NCBI GenBank assembly: GCA_003259005.1
Contig: QLII01000001.1
Coordinates: forward strand, 558,001 to 622,000
Length of the DNA: 64,000 bases
Direction of reading: 5' to 3'
Origin: Spirosoma telluris
GTDB taxonomy: Bacteria; Bacteroidota; Bacteroidia; Cytophagales; Spirosomataceae
The position numbers and the translations under genes were made by a program. Numbering within the stretch: position 1 is the stretch's first letter; the number at the start of each line of letters is the position of its first letter. A model generated the notes under the pieces. The model saw nothing but the letters and a program-made list of their open reading frames with translations. It made no database searches and had not been told where the DNA came from. Of this stretch, positions 39,701-51,011 are shown piece after piece.

Positions 39701-42281
39701 ATGAAACACCTTTTATTGCTGGCGGGTCTGACGGTCGCATCGCTGTCAGTTCAGACCGGGTCAGTTCTGGCTCAAGCATCTACCTCTTCATCAACTGCTC
39801 CGTTATCACCCGCCCAATTTCTTGGCTACAAGATAGGTGACCGATTTACTCCCACCACCGGGTCTTGGCCTATGCTGAACAGGTAGCACGCCAGCTGCCC
39901 AATCGGATTAAGCTGATCCCGTACGGGACTTCGTACGAAGGCCGCCAACTCATGGTCGTGGCGCTTGGATCAGAAGCCAATATGGCCCGGTTAGAAGAAA
40001 TTCGAACCAATAACTTAAAACGCATTGGCCTGATGGAAGGCAATCCAACATCGGCCACCCAGCCACCCATTGCCTGGCTTAGCTATAACGTTCACGGCAA
40101 TGAGGCCGTTAGCTCCGAAGCGTTTATGGATGTGTTATATCGGTTGCTAAATACATCCGATGCTGTTTCACAGAAGATAATGAACTCTACCGTGGTCATT
40201 CTCGATCCTGGTCTGAACCCGGATGGACATGATCGGTATGTGAACTGGTATAACCAGATGCTGGGCCGAAATCCGAACCCTACGCCATCGGCCCGAGAAC
40301 ATAGTGAGCCCTGGCCAGGTGGGCGTTATACGCATTATTTGTTCGATCCAAACCGCGACTGGGCCTGGCAAACGCAGGAAATTACGCAGCAACGCATGGC
40401 GCTTTACCAGCAGTGGATGCCCCAGTTACACGGCGATTTTCACGAAATGGGCGTTGAGAGCCCCTATTATTTCGCGCCATCGGCCAAGCCCTATCACGAA
40501 GATATTACCCCATACCAACGGAAATTCCAGCAGACGATTGGTGAATATTGCAGCCGTTATTTTGACAAAAGCGGCTGGCTTTACTACACCCGCGAACGCT
40601 TCGATTTATTCTATCCCAGCTACGGCGATACTTACCCAACCTATAACGGTGCCATTGGCATGACCTACGAACAGGGCGGGAGTGGCCGGGCGGGTCTGGC
40701 AATTGAAAAGGCGGACGGCGATACGCTTACCCTCCGCCAGCGTATCGATCACCACTATACGGCCAGTATTGCCACTCTCGAATCGGTAGCTGACCGACCC
40801 GCCGAAATCGTAAAGGAGTTTGGTCAGTTTTTCGACAAATCGAGGAACACACCCATTGGCGCTTATAAGAGTTACGTGATCAAATCAAACGGCGATGCCG
40901 GGCGTCTGAAGGCGTTGCAACAACTCTTGGATCGTAACAAGATCAGTTTTGGCTATGCTGGCAAAGCGCAGACTGTTGCCGGTGGATTCAATTATACCAC
41001 TCAGAAGACCGATAAGAGCGTGTCGGTCGCTGCTGAGGATATTGTGATTAGTGCCTATCAGCCAAAATCTACCCTGCTAAAAATCCTGTTTGAGCAGAAT
41101 TCGGCGTTGGAGGATTCGGCAACGTATGACATTACGGCCTGGTCGTTGCCCTATGCGTTTGGGCTTCAGACCTATGGGCTAACGACTAAGTTAACCCCAA
41201 CATCGACGGCTCCTGCTGCTCCTGCTACAGCTACGTTACCCGCCACAGCCTATGCTTACCTGGTTCGCTGGCAGTCAGTACCGGCTGTACAGACGCTAGC
41301 TGCCTTACTAAAACAGAAAATTCGGGTAAGAGCTGCCGAAAAGCAATTTGAAGTTGAGGGTAAAACCTATCCCTCCGGCACATTAATCATCACCCGAACG
41401 GGAAACGAGCGTGTTGGTGACCGGCTGGGTGCGTTGGTCATGCAGGCCGCTACGCAGGCAGGTGCCGAGGTCGTGGGTGTGCAAACGGGTTTTGTGACAA
41501 CGGGTTCCGATTTCGGTTCGGATTATGTGACAGGACTGAAAGCCCCACGAGTAGCGGTTGTACTTGGCGATGGAACTCCACCACCTTCGGCGGGCGAAGT
41601 CTGGCATTTCTTCGATCAGGAGTTGAATTACCCCATCACATTGCTTGACGGCAATTCGTTGGGTAACGTTGAGTGGAGTAAATTAGACGTACTTATTCTG
41701 CCAACTAATTACAATTACGGCCGTTTCCTGAACGAGCGAGTGCTGTCGGCCATTAAAGAATGGGTTCGGGCAGGGGGGAAGCTCATTGCCATGGAGCGGG
41801 CCGCATCCTTTCTGGCGGGTAAAGACGGTTTCGCCCTGAAAGAGAAAGAAGACAAGGCCGCTGATAAAGACAAGGGCAACGCACGCAAGGAGAATGCTGC
41901 CGATTCGGTCAAACTGTACGCCAACCGGGAAAGGGCGGCAATTTCTGACGATATTCCAGGTAGTATTTACCGGGTAAATATCGATACAAGCCATCCCTAG
42001 GCTTTGGGCTGACACACGGTTACTACTCGCTCGTGCAGAATGCCTTCAACTTCGATTTTCTGAAAGATGGATGGAATGTGGGCTATCTGAAAAGTGATAA
42101 CTATGTAGCTGGATTCTCAGGTAAAAACGCCAAAGAGAAACTGAAAAATACCTTGCTGATGGGGGTTCAAACCTATGGTCGAGGCAGTATTGTGTATCTG
42201 GCTGATGATCCACTTTTCCGGGGATTCTGGTACAACGGCAAACTGCTGTTTAGTAATGCGGTATTTATGGTTGGCAATTAA
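39701..42281 (+). CDS. Large secreted M14 family zinc carboxypeptidase (two frameshifts)
   Basis: Signal peptide MKHLLLLAGLTVASLSVQTG to LAQ. The M14 zinc site is SYNVHGNEAVSSE (His and Glu ligands); a later His lies in MPQLHGDFHEMG, with DPGLNPDGHDRY and FDPNRDWAW nearby. A catalytic Glu lies in GMTYEQGGSGRAG. The C-terminal half (about 430-860) has a glutamine-amidotransferase-like fold often attached to this group (LDVLILPTNYNYGRFLNERV). One added base in CCC 39851-39853 and one in CCC 41995-41997 give 860 residues. It degrades peptides outside the inner membrane. Confidence 0.9.
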
Positions 42282-42314
42282 GAGCTGTTCCTGTTTCTTG
42301 GCTGGAAGGCAAAA

Positions 42315-42342
42315 AGGTCGCGTTGTAACGCGGCCTTTTTTT
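42315..42342 (+). terminator. Rho-independent terminator after the M14 peptidase gene
   Basis: GGTCGCGTT / AACGCGGCC stem with a short loop followed by seven T, 34 bp after the peptidase stop. Confidence 0.85.
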
Positions 42343-42522
42343 GTTGGAACCTGTCCAGATGCGTACACTTTTTGTCCATAAACGGACAGCAAGTATAGGT
42401 ATCTACACGTAAGAAAAGCCCTTTTCAAGCTGCAATGGCCGCTTTTTTCTTTTGGCAGACCATTTGATATACGGAAATAGAGGAAATCAGATTCTAATTT
42501 TCAATAGCCAAACGTTCGGTTC

Positions 42523-42858
42523 ATGCGACGCAGTGATTTAGGCGAGTTTGAGGAGGTAGTTTTACTGGCTGTGGCTGCACTTTCCCCCAAAGCATATTCG
42601 GTTGTCATTGCCGAGGAGCTTGAGCGGGAAACGGGCAACTCGGTTAGTACAGGCGCAGTTCACGCTGCCCTGCAACGATTGGAGCAAAAAGGCTATGTCT
42701 CGTCCTTTTTGGGGGAAGCTACCGCCGAGCGGGGCGGACGTCGAAAACGCCTGTTTACGGTCTCGGCCTTAGGTGGACGAATCCTACAGGACGTGCGTGC
42801 TGTTCGTAATCGGCTTTGGGAGCGTATCGACTCGCACCTGTTACTGGATTGGCAGTAA
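42523..42858 (+). CDS. PadR family transcriptional regulator
   Basis: 111 residues. Winged helix: LGEFEEVVLLAVAALSPKAY, TGAVHAALQRLEQKGYVSSF, then the wing GGRRKRLFTVSALG. PadR proteins repress by binding palindromes near their own promoter. It lies directly upstream of three FtsX-type permease genes on the same strand; PadR linked to this permease class is a common Bacteroidota arrangement. Confidence 0.92.
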   Translation: MRRSDLGEFEEVVLLAVAALSPKAYSVVIAEELERETGNSVSTGAVHAALQRLEQKGYVSSFLGEATAERGGRRKRLFTVSALGGRILQDVRAVRNRLWERIDSHLLLDWQ

Positions 42859-42900
42859 TCATTTCGAGCGCGTTATGAAACCTGAAAAAATGGCGCGGGG

Positions 42901-45606
42901 ATGCCTGGCCATGGGCACCCGCCTAAATGGATTACACGGTTCATTGAGTGGCTCTGCGCTCCTCATCTGCGGGAGGAAGTGCTGGGCGATTTGCATGAAC
43001 GCTATGAATTATGGTGCGCGCAATTGGGTCAGGCTCAAGCCCAACACCGTTATTGGCGGGAAGTATTGGCCTATGTGCGGCCTTCGATCATTAAACGACA
43101 ACCAGTAATCCAACGGTCTGTTAAGTTTCCCAATCCGACAACTACTGATATGTTACGCAATTATTTCAAAATCTCTTTTCGGACTTTAGGTCGTCACAAA
43201 CTGTATACCGCTCTTAATGTGGCTGGTTTGAGCCTGGGCATCACTTGTTTTTTGTTGATTGGATTATACCTCTTCGATGAGCTTACGTTCGATCAGCAAC
43301 ACAGCCGGGCAAGCCGAATTTACCGAGCTATTCAGCATAAAAAAACGCCTACCGAAGAGTTGACTATTGCAGCATCGAGCTATAAAGTGGCTGAAGAAGC
43401 ACCGAAAAGTATTGGCGAAATTGAGAACTCAGCTCGAATTGTTCGAACGGGAAGAGCCAATCTGTCAAATCCGGAAAACAAAAATACGTTTCAGGAAACA
43501 GTGACATTTGGCACGCCAGGTGTACTAAAACTATTTGATTTCGAGACCATTGATGGCGATGGTAGGTCGGCGCTGAACGAACCGAATTCGATCATTATCG
43601 TTGAAGAGCTGGCACAACGACTTTTCAATAGTACGCAGGTAGTTGGCAGAACTGTGGACTTTGAGATAAACAAGCCTCTGAAGATAACGGCCGTTCTGAA
43701 AAATCACCCCCGTAATTCGAGTTTTGATTTTAAGGCAATCGTTTCGGAAGCGACCATCAGTAGCGATAAGGATTTTGCAGAATGGACAGCTAGCTGGGAT
43801 TCTCAAAGTTTCATGACGTTCTTTCTCCTGAAGGAAAAGGCCAGTCCGGAAGTAGCAGCCAAGAAAATCACGGATCTACTCAAGGCCAATGCCAAACTGG
43901 AAGCCGGAAGTTCTATAAGCTATACATTGCAACCCCTGACCGATATTCATCTTTTCTCGGATACGATCACCGAGGGTGCCCGGAATGGCAATGTGGAAGC
44001 GATGAGCCAGGGGAGCCTCCTCTACATCAAAATCTTTGCGATTGTTGCTCTGTTTGTGTTGCTCATTGCCTGCATCAATTATATGAACCTCGCCACGGCC
44101 AGAGCGTCCAATCGGTCGAAAGAAATTGGTGTTCGTAAAGCCAATGGAGCCTTCAGATACCACCTTATCAATCAGTTTCTGACCGAATCACTGGTTGTAA
44201 CGACGATCTCGTTCCTGCTTGCCGTAGCGATAGTCAATTTGCTGCTGCCTGCCTTCAACGAATTTACCCACAAAGAACTCTCGCTGGGTATTCACAGCGA
44301 TTACCGAATTTGGCTCTATAGTCTTATTGCACTTTTTGCCACGGGTTTATTATCAGGGAGTTATCCTGCATTTTTACTGTCCAGTTTCAGTCCGCTTTTA
44401 TTACTAAAGAACCTCAAACTCCAAAACAGAGGGGATTTGTCATTACGGAAAGGGCTGGTTGTTTTTCAGTTTACGATTTCGGTCGTCATGATGATTGCGA
44501 CCATCGTGCTTTTCCAGCAAGTTCAGTTTGCGAACAACAAAAATTTAGGATTCAATAAAAAACTACTACTGGTTGTAGATATAAACAGTAGTAAAGTACG
44601 AAGTGGTGCTGAAACCATAAAAACGGAATTCAGTCGAATTGCAGGCGTTAAGCAGGTATCGGCTACCTCCAGAGTGCCGGGTGAATGGAAGATCATTCCG
44701 ACAGTTCAAATCAACACTGAGGGAAGTAGCAACGAACCTAAAGTCGCTTACTGGATAGGAGCCGACGAAAACTTTGCCCGAACCTTTGAGGTACAGCTGT
44801 TAAAGGGCCGAAATTTTAACGGAATGAGCGATTCTACATCGGTTATTCTGAATGAAGCAGCGGCTAAGATGCTCAATATCAGGGAGGTGTCCGGGCAACG
44901 GATTGGTATTCCTTCCAGAGCGATGGGAGGGAGTTATAGACCACTGAACAAAGATAATCAGCCTTTTAACGCACGGGTAATCGGCATTGTAAAGGACTTC
45001 CATTTTCAATCGCTTCGTGAAAAAATTGCCCCGATGGTGTTGGCTTATCAACGAAATCCGGTGCATAACATCGATTACTTTACGGCACGAATTGAAGGCA
45101 AGGATATTCCGGCAACGTTGGCCCAAATGAATGATGTTCTGGCCAAAATTGACCCTACACACCTTCTTGAATATCACTTTCTGGATGAGCAACTGGCCCG
45201 TTTCTATGCCGAAGATCAACGCCGTGAGACGCTGCTGATCTGGGTAGCCCTGATTACAATTTTCATTGCCTGTCTGGGTCTGTTTGGCCTGGCAACCTAT
45301 GCCGCCGAACAACGCATCAAGGAAATCGGAGTGCGTAAAGTACTGGGTGCCGGTGTTATGAATCTTACCGTTTTGCTCTCAAAAGATTTTCTGAAATTGG
45401 TTTTAATCGCCAACGGCATTGCCTTCCCGGTAGCCTGGTGGGCCACAAATGAATGGCTGAACGATTTTGCGTATCACATTCAGGTTGAGTGGTGGATGTT
45501 TGCTGTTTCGGGTGTTCTGGCGGTTGCCATTGCTCTGGCAACGGTTAGTTACCAGGCTATTAAAGCCGCCCTGGTAAATCCGGTTCGCTCCCTGCGGTCG
45601 GAATAA
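42901..45606 (+). CDS. MacB/FtsX-type ABC permease, paralogue 1 (with permease prefix domain)
   Basis: 901 residues from ATG 42901. A soluble prefix WITRFIEWLCAPHLREEVLG and DLHERYELW precedes the first membrane helix (LYTALNVAGLSLGITCFLLI). A large MacB periplasmic domain follows, then three helices (IFAIVALFVLLIACINYMNL; SLIALFATGLLSGSYPAFLL) with RSKEIGVRKANGAFRYHLIN. A second FtsX core comes later, ending IKAALVNPVRSLRSE. An upstream ATG at 42875 could be the true start if the A6 run there lost one base. These permeases usually export or sense with an unlinked ATPase; none is present here. REP hairpin follows. Confidence 0.9.
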   Translation: MPGHGHPPKWITRFIEWLCAPHLREEVLGDLHERYELWCAQLGQAQAQHRYWREVLAYVRPSIIKRQPVIQRSVKFPNPTTTDMLRNYFKISFRTLGRHKLYTALNVAGLSLGITCFLLIGLYLFDELTFDQQHSRASRIYRAIQHKKTPTEELTIAASSYKVAEEAPKSIGEIENSARIVRTGRANLSNPENKNTFQETVTFGTPGVLKLFDFETIDGDGRSALNEPNSIIIVEELAQRLFNSTQVVGRTVDFEINKPLKITAVLKNHPRNSSFDFKAIVSEATISSDKDFAEWTASWDSQSFMTFFLLKEKASPEVAAKKITDLLKANAKLEAGSSISYTLQPLTDIHLFSDTITEGARNGNVEAMSQGSLLYIKIFAIVALFVLLIACINYMNLATARASNRSKEIGVRKANGAFRYHLINQFLTESLVVTTISFLLAVAIVNLLLPAFNEFTHKELSLGIHSDYRIWLYSLIALFATGLLSGSYPAFLLSSFSPLLLLKNLKLQNRGDLSLRKGLVVFQFTISVVMMIATIVLFQQVQFANNKNLGFNKKLLLVVDINSSKVRSGAETIKTEFSRIAGVKQVSATSRVPGEWKIIPTVQINTEGSSNEPKVAYWIGADENFARTFEVQLLKGRNFNGMSDSTSVILNEAAAKMLNIREVSGQRIGIPSRAMGGSYRPLNKDNQPFNARVIGIVKDFHFQSLREKIAPMVLAYQRNPVHNIDYFTARIEGKDIPATLAQMNDVLAKIDPTHLLEYHFLDEQLARFYAEDQRRETLLIWVALITIFIACLGLFGLATYAAEQRIKEIGVRKVLGAGVMNLTVLLSKDFLKLVLIANGIAFPVAWWATNEWLNDFAYHIQVEWWMFAVSGVLAVAIALATVSYQAIKAALVNPVRSLRSE

Positions 45607-45617
45607 TCACGTTTCTC

Positions 45618-45645
45618 GTAGAGACAAGGCATGCCTTATCTCTAC
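45618..45645. repeat. REP-like palindrome, copy 1
   Basis: GTAGAGACAAGGC, AT, GCCTTATCTCTAC: 13-bp arms with one mismatch. Lies between the stop of permease 1 and the start of permease 2. The sequence also occurs at 48307 and is a recognisable repeat type of many Bacteroidota. Confidence 0.85.
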
Positions 45646-45658
45646 CAATCACAACCCC

Positions 45659-48295
45659 ATGACCCCGCCACGCCTTGCCGACCGACTGCTGAACTGGTTC
45701 TGCGCTCCGCACCTGCGCGAGGAGGTACTGGGTGATTTACACGAGCGCTATGCCCGGCGGATAGAGCGAGTAGGGGAGACCAAAGCACGCAGGCGGTACT
45801 GGCTGGATGTACTGGCTTATGTACGACCTGAATTTATTCGACGGAGGCCACTAGAATTTACAAATCCAAGACCGACTGATATGATCCGAAACTATGTAAA
45901 AATCGCCTGGCGGAATCTGATGCTGAATAAAGCATTTACCGCTATCAATATGATGGGGCTGGCCATTGGGCTGGCTAGTTTTATGCTCATTGCCGTGTTT
46001 GTGTATACTGAATTAAGATATGACAACTATCCCAGCGATGCCAGCAACATCTATCGGGTACAGGTATCAGTGGCTGGCAATGGTGATGTGGCCGTTTATC
46101 CTAATGTGGATGCTGGTGTTGGCGAGGGGATTCAACGGACGTTTCCTGAGGTAAAAGCCGCTACGAGATTCCTGCCTGTCAGCGACTATATTCAGTATAA
46201 AAACAATCAGTTTAAGGAATTGCACCTTGCTTTTGCGGATTCTAATTTCCTGTCCCTGTTTTCGATTCCATTTAGTAAAGGCAATGCGGCAACAGCTCTG
46301 ATCGCACCCAACAGCATTGTTATTTCAACAGAATTTGCCCGGAAATATTTTGGCGATGAAGATCCAATTGGAAAAACATTGGCGGTGGGTACACAACGGG
46401 CAGCCTTTACCGTGACGGGTATTATCGATAAAGTACCCGACAATTCACATTTTCATGCCGATGCATTTCTGAGTTTATCATCGCGACATATTGCCAATCC
46501 AACCTGGAGCAACATCGGTTTTTTTACCTATCTGGCGCTGAATGATAAAGCTGATCCGAAAAAGCTGGAAGCGAAATTTCCGCAATTGGTGGCGAAATAT
46601 GTGGTACCGGAAGTACAGCGCGATATGGGTGTCAGCCTGGCCGAAGCCCAGAAATCGGTCGAAACGTTTCGGTTTTCTTTACAACCGCTTACCGACATCC
46701 ATTTGTATTCGAACACCAAGTATGAGCTGGAACCGAATGGTGATATTAAGTACGTCTATATTTTCTCCGCGTTAGCACTGTTTATTCTGTTGCTGGCCTG
46801 CATCAACTTCACGAATTTATCGACGGCACAGGCCGCAAAACGGTCTCGGGAGGTCGGCATTCGGAAGGTGATGGGTTCGATTAAGAATCAGATCGTTTTT
46901 CAGTTTCTGACCGAATCGGTATTGCTGACGTTCTTGGCGATGGTGTGTGCCTATGGCCTTGTATTCCTGTTATTGCCTTATTTCAATCAGGTGGCCAACA
47001 AACAGATCAGCTTCTCTTTTTTTCTGAGCTACCAGGCTATTCTCGCCCTCTTGCTGGCGAGCTTTTTAGCGGGCATATTAGCGGGTATCTATCCGGCTTT
47101 TTTCCTGTCGTCGTTCAGCATTATTAAAACATTGAAAGGTGCATTTTTTGGGAAAGGTTCACAGAAAAAATCACTCCATAGCGGGTTAATTGTTTTTCAA
47201 TTTTCTATTTCGACCATCCTGCTGATTGCCACCATTGTTGTATATAAGCAGCTGCAATATATGCAGACTAAGAAGCTGGGCTATGATAAAGATCAGGTTA
47301 TTGCCTTGCCCGATACCCGTTTGCTGGGCGACAAACAACTAGCATTTAAAGATCAGCTTTTACAAAATAGCCACGTTGTTGCGGCCAGTCTGTCGAGGTA
47401 TACGCCGGGTGGCACGATGATGGACGGGACGCAAATTTATCCGAAAAACGAAACATCGAACGGTACCGAAATTCACGCCAATATTTTTCACGTCGACTAC
47501 GATTACCTGCGCACGTTGGGTATACAGGTGGTGCAGGGTCGGAATTTCTCCAGAGATTTCCCGACGGATTCAATTTCGGGTGTGCTCATCAACGAATCGG
47601 CGGTTCACGAATTAGGCTGGAAAGGCACCAATCCAATCGGTAAATCGGTAGTTCGGTCGGGTAATCACGAATACAAAGTCATCGGTGTCGTTAGGGATTT
47701 TAACTATGTGTCGGTCAAGCAGAAAGTGTCTCCCCTTATGCTGATGATGGGCCGAAATGCCGGTGGTATCGTACTGAAAATCAAGACCACAGATGTAGCG
47801 GGTTTTCTGGCCGATCTGAAGACTCAATGGGAGGCTTTCAACCCAAATGGCCCGTTGGAATACCATTTTCTGGACGATCAGTTTGCCAATTTTTATGCCA
47901 GTGAACAACAAACCCAGCGGTTATTCTCGGCCTTTGCGTTGCTGGCAGTCATTATCGCCAGTCTGGGGTTGTTTGCGCTGTCGGCGTTCGTGATCGAGCA
48001 GCGAACTAAAGAGGTCGGGATTCGCAAGGTGATGGGGGCTTCGGTGCCCGGTATTGTGCAATTGCTGGTGAAAGACTTTGTCCGACTGGTGCTAATTGCC
48101 GTGGTGATTGCTTCGCCCATTGCCTGGTATACCATGCACCACTGGTTGCAGGATTTCGCCTATCGGATCGACGTTGAGTGGTGGATGTTTGCACTTTCTG
48201 GCCTGATGGCACTGTCTATTGCCTTGCTGACGGTCAGTTACCAAAGCATCAAAGCCGCGTTGATGAATCCGGTGAAATCATTGCGGTCTGAATAG
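45659..48295 (+). CDS. MacB/FtsX-type ABC permease, paralogue 2
   Basis: 878 residues. Prefix LADRLLNWFCAPHLREEVLG and DLHERYARR, then helix AFTAINMMGLAIGLASFMLI, MacB_PCD domain, LYSNTKYELEPNGDIKYVYI (signature before helix 2) and AKRSREVGIRKVMGSIKNQI. The second FtsX core has RTKEVGIRKVMGASVPGIVQ, and the protein ends IKAALMNPVKSLRSE. Strong similarity throughout to the permeases on either side suggests tandem duplication. Same strand as the PadR gene, with a 52-bp gap from permease 1 that holds a REP palindrome. Confidence 0.92.
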   Translation: MTPPRLADRLLNWFCAPHLREEVLGDLHERYARRIERVGETKARRRYWLDVLAYVRPEFIRRRPLEFTNPRPTDMIRNYVKIAWRNLMLNKAFTAINMMGLAIGLASFMLIAVFVYTELRYDNYPSDASNIYRVQVSVAGNGDVAVYPNVDAGVGEGIQRTFPEVKAATRFLPVSDYIQYKNNQFKELHLAFADSNFLSLFSIPFSKGNAATALIAPNSIVISTEFARKYFGDEDPIGKTLAVGTQRAAFTVTGIIDKVPDNSHFHADAFLSLSSRHIANPTWSNIGFFTYLALNDKADPKKLEAKFPQLVAKYVVPEVQRDMGVSLAEAQKSVETFRFSLQPLTDIHLYSNTKYELEPNGDIKYVYIFSALALFILLLACINFTNLSTAQAAKRSREVGIRKVMGSIKNQIVFQFLTESVLLTFLAMVCAYGLVFLLLPYFNQVANKQISFSFFLSYQAILALLLASFLAGILAGIYPAFFLSSFSIIKTLKGAFFGKGSQKKSLHSGLIVFQFSISTILLIATIVVYKQLQYMQTKKLGYDKDQVIALPDTRLLGDKQLAFKDQLLQNSHVVAASLSRYTPGGTMMDGTQIYPKNETSNGTEIHANIFHVDYDYLRTLGIQVVQGRNFSRDFPTDSISGVLINESAVHELGWKGTNPIGKSVVRSGNHEYKVIGVVRDFNYVSVKQKVSPLMLMMGRNAGGIVLKIKTTDVAGFLADLKTQWEAFNPNGPLEYHFLDDQFANFYASEQQTQRLFSAFALLAVIIASLGLFALSAFVIEQRTKEVGIRKVMGASVPGIVQLLVKDFVRLVLIAVVIASPIAWYTMHHWLQDFAYRIDVEWWMFALSGLMALSIALLTVSYQSIKAALMNPVKSLRSE

Positions 48296-48306
48296 TAACG
48301 TCCCTC

Positions 48307-48334
48307 GTAGAGACAAGGCGTGCCTTGTCTCTAC
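48307..48334. repeat. REP-like palindrome, copy 2
   Basis: GTAGAGACAAGGC, GT, GCCTTGTCTCTAC: perfect 13-bp arms, with the same flanking TCACAACCCCATG reaching the next start codon as at copy 1. The flanks were duplicated with the permease genes. Confidence 0.85.
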
Positions 48335-48347
48335 CCATCACAACCCC

Positions 48348-51011
48348 ATGAAACCGCCCCGCCTTGCCGACCGCTTTCTCAACTGGTTCTGCGCCCCTCA
48401 CCTTCGGGAAGAGGTGCTGGGCGACCTGCATGAACGCTATGCCTTGCGGGTAGTCCAGTCCGGTGAAGCCAGGGCCCGACGACGCTATTGGCGCGAAGTG
48501 CTGGCCTATGTTCGACCCTCGATCATGAAACGACAATCTGGTGAATTTACCAACCCAACAACTCCTGATATGCTACGCAATTATTTGACAATCGCCTTTC
48601 GGACTCTTGTTAAGAACAAGGGTTACTCATTTATCAACATTGGAGGGCTGGCCGTAGGTATGGCCGTAGCGATGCTCATTGGCCTGTGGGTATACGATGA
48701 ACTGTCTTTTAATACGTATCATAAAAATTACAGCCGTATTGCTCGGATCATGCAAAATCAGGTTGAGCATGGCGTCATCAAGACGTCGCAAACCTTACCC
48801 TATCCATTCATTCATGAATTAAAGACGAACTACAAACGCCATTTTAAACATATCGTAACGTCTACGCACACAGGTGATTATATCCTGTCGACAACGGATA
48901 AGAAGCTCACAAAAAAAGGACAGTTTATTGGGGCCGAAGCTCCCGAAATGTTCACGCTGCGTATGCTCAAAGGAACCTGGGCAGGCTTGCAGGACCCACA
49001 ATCCATTTTACTGTCGGCTTCCACAGCCAGTGCCTTGTTTGGCGATGCCGAACCGATGGGTAAACTGTTGAAAATCAATACGGATAAAGATGTACGGGTA
49101 ACCGGTGTTTACGAAGATTTACCCCAGAATACGGAACTTCATAATGCTCAGTTTCTGGCTTCCTGGGATTACTTCGTGGCCACTAATGCCTATATGAGAC
49201 AGAAAAAATGGGATAACCATGCGCTCTGGATTTATGTAGAGATTCAACCGAATACGGACTTTGATAAGGTTACGGCCAGTATAAAAGATTCTGAGCTAAA
49301 TGTGATCAGGCACCTTGAGAGCATGAAGGAGGAGGCTGCAACTACTCCGCAAATGTGGTTAAATCCCATGTGTAACTGGCATTTGTATTCCGATTTTACA
49401 AATGGAACGGTCAGCGATGGGCCGATTCAATACGTATGGCTAGTGGGTTTGATTGGCTTCTTTGTGTTGTTGCTGGCCTGTATCAATTTCATGAATCTGT
49501 CAACCGCTCGTTCCGAACAACGCGCCAGAGAAGTCGGGATTCGGAAAGCGATCGGTTCGCGTCGAATTCAATTGATTAGCCAGTTTTTCAGTGAGTCCTT
49601 TCTGGTTGTCTTTCTGGCTTTTGGGCTGGCCATTTTGATGGTGACAACAGCCTTGCCCTGGTTCAACGATATGGCGGCCAAGCAGATGAGTATCCCCTGG
49701 AAAAATGGCTACTTCTGGCTGTTTAACGTTGGGTTCGTGCTACTAACTGGTTTGCTGGCAGGTAGCTATCCGGCTTTGTATTTAACCTCTTTCCAACCGG
49801 TCAAGGTATTGAAAGGAGTTGGGTTAGCAAGAGCACAAATGGGGCGTTTTTCGTCCATGCCTCGTCAGGTGCTGGTCGTTATGCAGTTTACTGTCTCTAT
49901 TACACTAATCATCTGTACGCTTGTTGTTTATCGTCAGGTTCAATTTGCTAAAAGTCGCCCGGTCGGTTATTCCCGGGATGGCTTATTGATGGTACAAATG
50001 CAATCGGACGATTTTTACGGCAAAACCGATTTATTGCGTACCGAACTAAAAAATACCGGGGCCGTCACCGATGTGGCAGAATCGCAGAGCCCAATTACTG
50101 GGGTTTGGTCAACAAATGATGGCTTCCGGTGGAAAGGCCTATCCACACCGTCGACCGACCAATTTGCTACCTTATCGGTCACGCCCGAATATGCCCAAAC
50201 GGTTGGCTGGCAATTTATTGCAGGACGCAACTTTTCGAAGGAATTTGCTTCTGATTCCAGTGGCTTTATTATTAATGAAACAGCTGCTAAACAGATGGGC
50301 TTCCAAAAGCAGTCTGCCGGATCGGCCATTGGCGAAACGATTCACTGGAAAAGCCAGTGGATGACCGATAATGTCGAAAAAAGTTTTATAGTGCTTGGCG
50401 TTGTGAAAGACATGGTCATGGAGTCGCCATTCCAGCCAATCAAGCCTACTGTCTTTTGTCTGTTTGGGAATCCTAACTGGATCAATATCCGACTCAATCC
50501 TGCCATCAGTACCAGCGATGCGTTACCAAAAATCGAAGCGGTTTTCAAAAAGCTCATTCCGTCGGCCCCCTTCGAATACAAATTTGCCGATGATGAATAT
50601 GCCGCCAAGTTTCGCACAGAAGAGCGGATTGGGAAATTAGCTTCTTTTTTTGCCATTCTGGCTATTTTTATTAGCTGTCTGGGCTTGTTCGGTCTGGCCT
50701 CGTACATGGCCGAGCAACGCACCAAAGAGATTGGTGTTCGGAAAGTACTGGGTGCATCAGTGTTCAATCTGTGGCGTTTGCTCTCGAAAGATTTTGTGGT
50801 GCTGGTCATCATTGGGTTTGGCATCGCTACGCCCATTGCTTACTATTTTCTGCATAACTGGCTTCAGAAGTACCAATATCGTACAGAAATTTCGTGGTGG
50901 ATTTTTGCCGCATCGGGTACCGGAGCATTGCTTATCACTTTACTAACAGTGAGCTTCCAGAGCATCAAAGCTGCGTTAATGAATCCGGTGCGCTCCCTTC
51001 GGTCAGAATAG
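48348..51011 (+). CDS. MacB/FtsX-type ABC permease, paralogue 3
   Basis: 887 residues. Prefix LADRFLNWFCAPHLREEVLG and DLHERYALR; first helix SFINIGGLAVGMAVAMLIGL; MacB_PCD domain; LVGLIGFFVLLLACINFMNL; RAREVGIRKAIGSRRIQLIS; second FtsX core RTKEIGVRKVLGASVFNLWR; ending IKAALMNPVRSLRSE. It follows permease 2 after a 52-bp REP-bearing gap. The periplasmic domain differs more than the cores, as expected if each paralogue contacts a different partner. Confidence 0.92.
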   Translation: MKPPRLADRFLNWFCAPHLREEVLGDLHERYALRVVQSGEARARRRYWREVLAYVRPSIMKRQSGEFTNPTTPDMLRNYLTIAFRTLVKNKGYSFINIGGLAVGMAVAMLIGLWVYDELSFNTYHKNYSRIARIMQNQVEHGVIKTSQTLPYPFIHELKTNYKRHFKHIVTSTHTGDYILSTTDKKLTKKGQFIGAEAPEMFTLRMLKGTWAGLQDPQSILLSASTASALFGDAEPMGKLLKINTDKDVRVTGVYEDLPQNTELHNAQFLASWDYFVATNAYMRQKKWDNHALWIYVEIQPNTDFDKVTASIKDSELNVIRHLESMKEEAATTPQMWLNPMCNWHLYSDFTNGTVSDGPIQYVWLVGLIGFFVLLLACINFMNLSTARSEQRAREVGIRKAIGSRRIQLISQFFSESFLVVFLAFGLAILMVTTALPWFNDMAAKQMSIPWKNGYFWLFNVGFVLLTGLLAGSYPALYLTSFQPVKVLKGVGLARAQMGRFSSMPRQVLVVMQFTVSITLIICTLVVYRQVQFAKSRPVGYSRDGLLMVQMQSDDFYGKTDLLRTELKNTGAVTDVAESQSPITGVWSTNDGFRWKGLSTPSTDQFATLSVTPEYAQTVGWQFIAGRNFSKEFASDSSGFIINETAAKQMGFQKQSAGSAIGETIHWKSQWMTDNVEKSFIVLGVVKDMVMESPFQPIKPTVFCLFGNPNWINIRLNPAISTSDALPKIEAVFKKLIPSAPFEYKFADDEYAAKFRTEERIGKLASFFAILAIFISCLGLFGLASYMAEQRTKEIGVRKVLGASVFNLWRLLSKDFVVLVIIGFGIATPIAYYFLHNWLQKYQYRTEISWWIFAASGTGALLITLLTVSFQSIKAALMNPVRSLRSE